DNA of 34,516 nt from Candidatus Heimdallarchaeota archaeon (GTDB taxonomy: Archaea; Asgardarchaeota; Heimdallarchaeia; Heimdallarchaeales; Heimdallarchaeaceae): contig BPTK01000015.1 of the NCBI GenBank assembly GCA_023705905.1, forward strand, positions 1 through 34,516, given 5' to 3'. The notes beneath the pieces are model-generated. The model was not told where the DNA came from and did no database searches. It saw only the letters and a program-made list of their open reading frames with translations. A program made the translations under genes and the position numbers. How positions within the stretch are numbered: position 1 is the first letter of the stretch; each line of letters begins with the position of its first letter. Below are positions 33,565-34,516 of this stretch, piece after piece.

Positions 33565-34516
33565 ATGAATAAAAAATCCTTTATTGGTGTAGCACTTTTA
33601 GTGCTATTTTGTATGTCACCATTGATAATACCTACATCGGCTGATACAGAAATTAGGACAGCATTTTCAATCAACCTACTTTCACCAAATACCAGCCCTG
33701 CACGTAATCAATGGTCTTTGTTGATGGAACAAACCCTACCAAAAATTGGTATTGGTGTGTCCTTTCATGAATCTACTGGATGGGGAAATATTGCCCCACG
33801 AACATGGGATTATCCTTTGATAGACTATGATTATGTTCCAACTTATGATGAAGGTGGATATGATATATTATTCGTAGGCTGGTCATGGGACTTAGATCTG
33901 AACTTACAATCCTTGTATGAAACAACTGCTATTACACCATATGGAGATAATCACTATCAATATAGTAATCCTGCATATGATAATCTTTTGTCAGAATTTA
34001 TGGTAGAAGTTGACCCAACAGCTAGAGCTGAATTAGGATATCAACTACAAAGCATAATATATGAAGATGTTCCAGGAATTGCAATCGTTTATCCTAGATC
34101 TCTCTTTGGTTTCAAAGAAGGATTAACTGGAATTGATGATTTGTTAATAGCAAGTTCTAATCAACGTATGGAAAATTGGGATGACCCAGCAGATCATATC
34201 ATCAAATACGCTGTTCCAGCAGATCTTAAAGAACCTAATTACTACGTACTTTCATCATACTACGACTTGCAATGGATGCAAGGTGTGTATGGTTCTCCTG
34301 CTAAACGTGCCCCAAACGCACACGTATGGGAGACAGAAATAGGTAGTAGTTGGACTGTTTCAGATATTATCGATGACAAAATCAACATCACACTAACACT
34401 AGATCCTGATGCTAAATTTAGCAATGGTGATTCTGTATTGCCTTCAGATGTTGAGTACAGCTATGAATTACATATGACTCCTGCAGTTGGTTCTGGTTCA
34501 TACGGAACTTACACAT
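33565..34516 (+). CDS. secreted ABC-type solute-binding protein (SBP_bac_5-like), 3' end outside window
   Basis: An open frame of 317 codons runs off the window, so it is absent from the ORF track. An N-terminal signal peptide (residues ~4-26, SFIGVALLVLFCMSPLIIPT) is followed by a domain typical of the C-terminal lobe of oligopeptide-binding proteins. That domain includes MEQTLPKIGIGVSF, GGYDILFVGWSWDLD, YSNPAYDNLL, and QSIIYEDVPGIAIVYP. After a linker (~185-225) come motifs that normally open the family: YDLQWMQGVYG and LTLDPDAKFSNGDSVLPSDV. The order of the two lobes is thus reversed relative to ordinary DppA/OppA proteins, or a duplicated part precedes a normal copy. It probably binds peptides or nickel-like ligands for an ABC importer whose other genes lie beyond the window. 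Confidence 0.8.
   Translation, partial: MNKKSFIGVALLVLFCMSPLIIPTSADTEIRTAFSINLLSPNTSPARNQWSLLMEQTLPKIGIGVSFHESTGWGNIAPRTWDYPLIDYDYVPTYDEGGYDILFVGWSWDLDLNLQSLYETTAITPYGDNHYQYSNPAYDNLLSEFMVEVDPTARAELGYQLQSIIYEDVPGIAIVYPRSLFGFKEGLTGIDDLLIASSNQRMENWDDPADHIIKYAVPADLKEPNYYVLSSYYDLQWMQGVYGSPAKRAPNAHVWETEIGSSWTVSDIIDDKINITLTLDPDAKFSNGDSVLPSDVEYSYELHMTPAVGSGSYGTYT

Noticed and set aside
1-34516. CRISPR array or long direct repeats
   Set aside because: No regularly spaced repeats were seen on reading. The only sizeable repeated DNA is the pair of TnpB C-terminal regions.

Overview
The window looks like a piece of an Asgard archaeal genome, low in GC. The strongest evidence is a full-length, very eukaryote-like actin (30974-32110) carrying both nucleotide loops and the canonical actin C-terminal region. 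Supporting evidence is an archaeal prefoldin beta followed by a DUF3194-type gene, an archaeal/eukaryotic-type leucyl-tRNA synthetase, archaeal T-rich transcription ends and TATA-like promoters, and Shine-Dalgarno sites of the GGTGA type. No rRNA, tRNA or CRISPR array was seen. The lineage call is inference from gene content, not from a marker phylogeny.

Layout, left to right. 1-9.3 kb is an accessory-looking stretch. It holds a small membrane protein, a zinc-knuckle protein of unknown function, TldD, an unknown helical protein, an M20 deacylase/peptidase, a 43-residue zinc-ribbon microprotein missed by the ORF track, a small membrane protein, a secreted protein split by a +1 frameshift, a decayed TnpB copy, and an HTH protein with an S-layer-like C-terminal domain. 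9.3-19 kb carries an MFS transporter, thrS (TGS plus editing domain type), a stand-alone DhaL/DAK2 protein, leuS, a second MFS transporter and a PPOX-fold protein. 19-24 kb carries a large glycosylation-site-rich surface protein, a PLP-dependent threonine/serine dehydratase-like enzyme and TldE/PmbA, the probable partner of the distant TldD. 24-29.5 kb has a zinc-ribbon membrane protein, thymidylate kinase and a four-gene leftward operon: pfdB, DUF3194-like, DHH phosphoesterase, and a single-chain ECF transporter (two ATPases plus the T component). The last gene overlaps tmk tail-to-tail by 33 bp. 29.5-34.5 kb contains a full TnpB element, actin, a leucine-rich-repeat protein and the start of a secreted solute-binding protein whose lobes appear permuted.

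How the genes relate. Prefoldin and actin lie close together and could be functionally linked, since eukaryotic prefoldin delivers nascent actin to the chaperonin. A TnpB element now separates them, and a TATA-like box just beyond its right end probably drives the pfdB operon. The two TnpB copies are related to each other in their C-terminal part, and each ends in a small hairpin just after the stop codon. One is intact except for an unusual RuvC-II region; the other is a C-terminal remnant with an in-frame stop. TldD and TldE normally form one heterodimeric protease but lie about 19 kb apart here. The rest is a mixture of translation, nucleotide metabolism and transport genes without an obvious single pathway.

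Most functional calls rest on motifs read by eye. No database search was run, and lines of the ORF track that are antisense shadows were left out.
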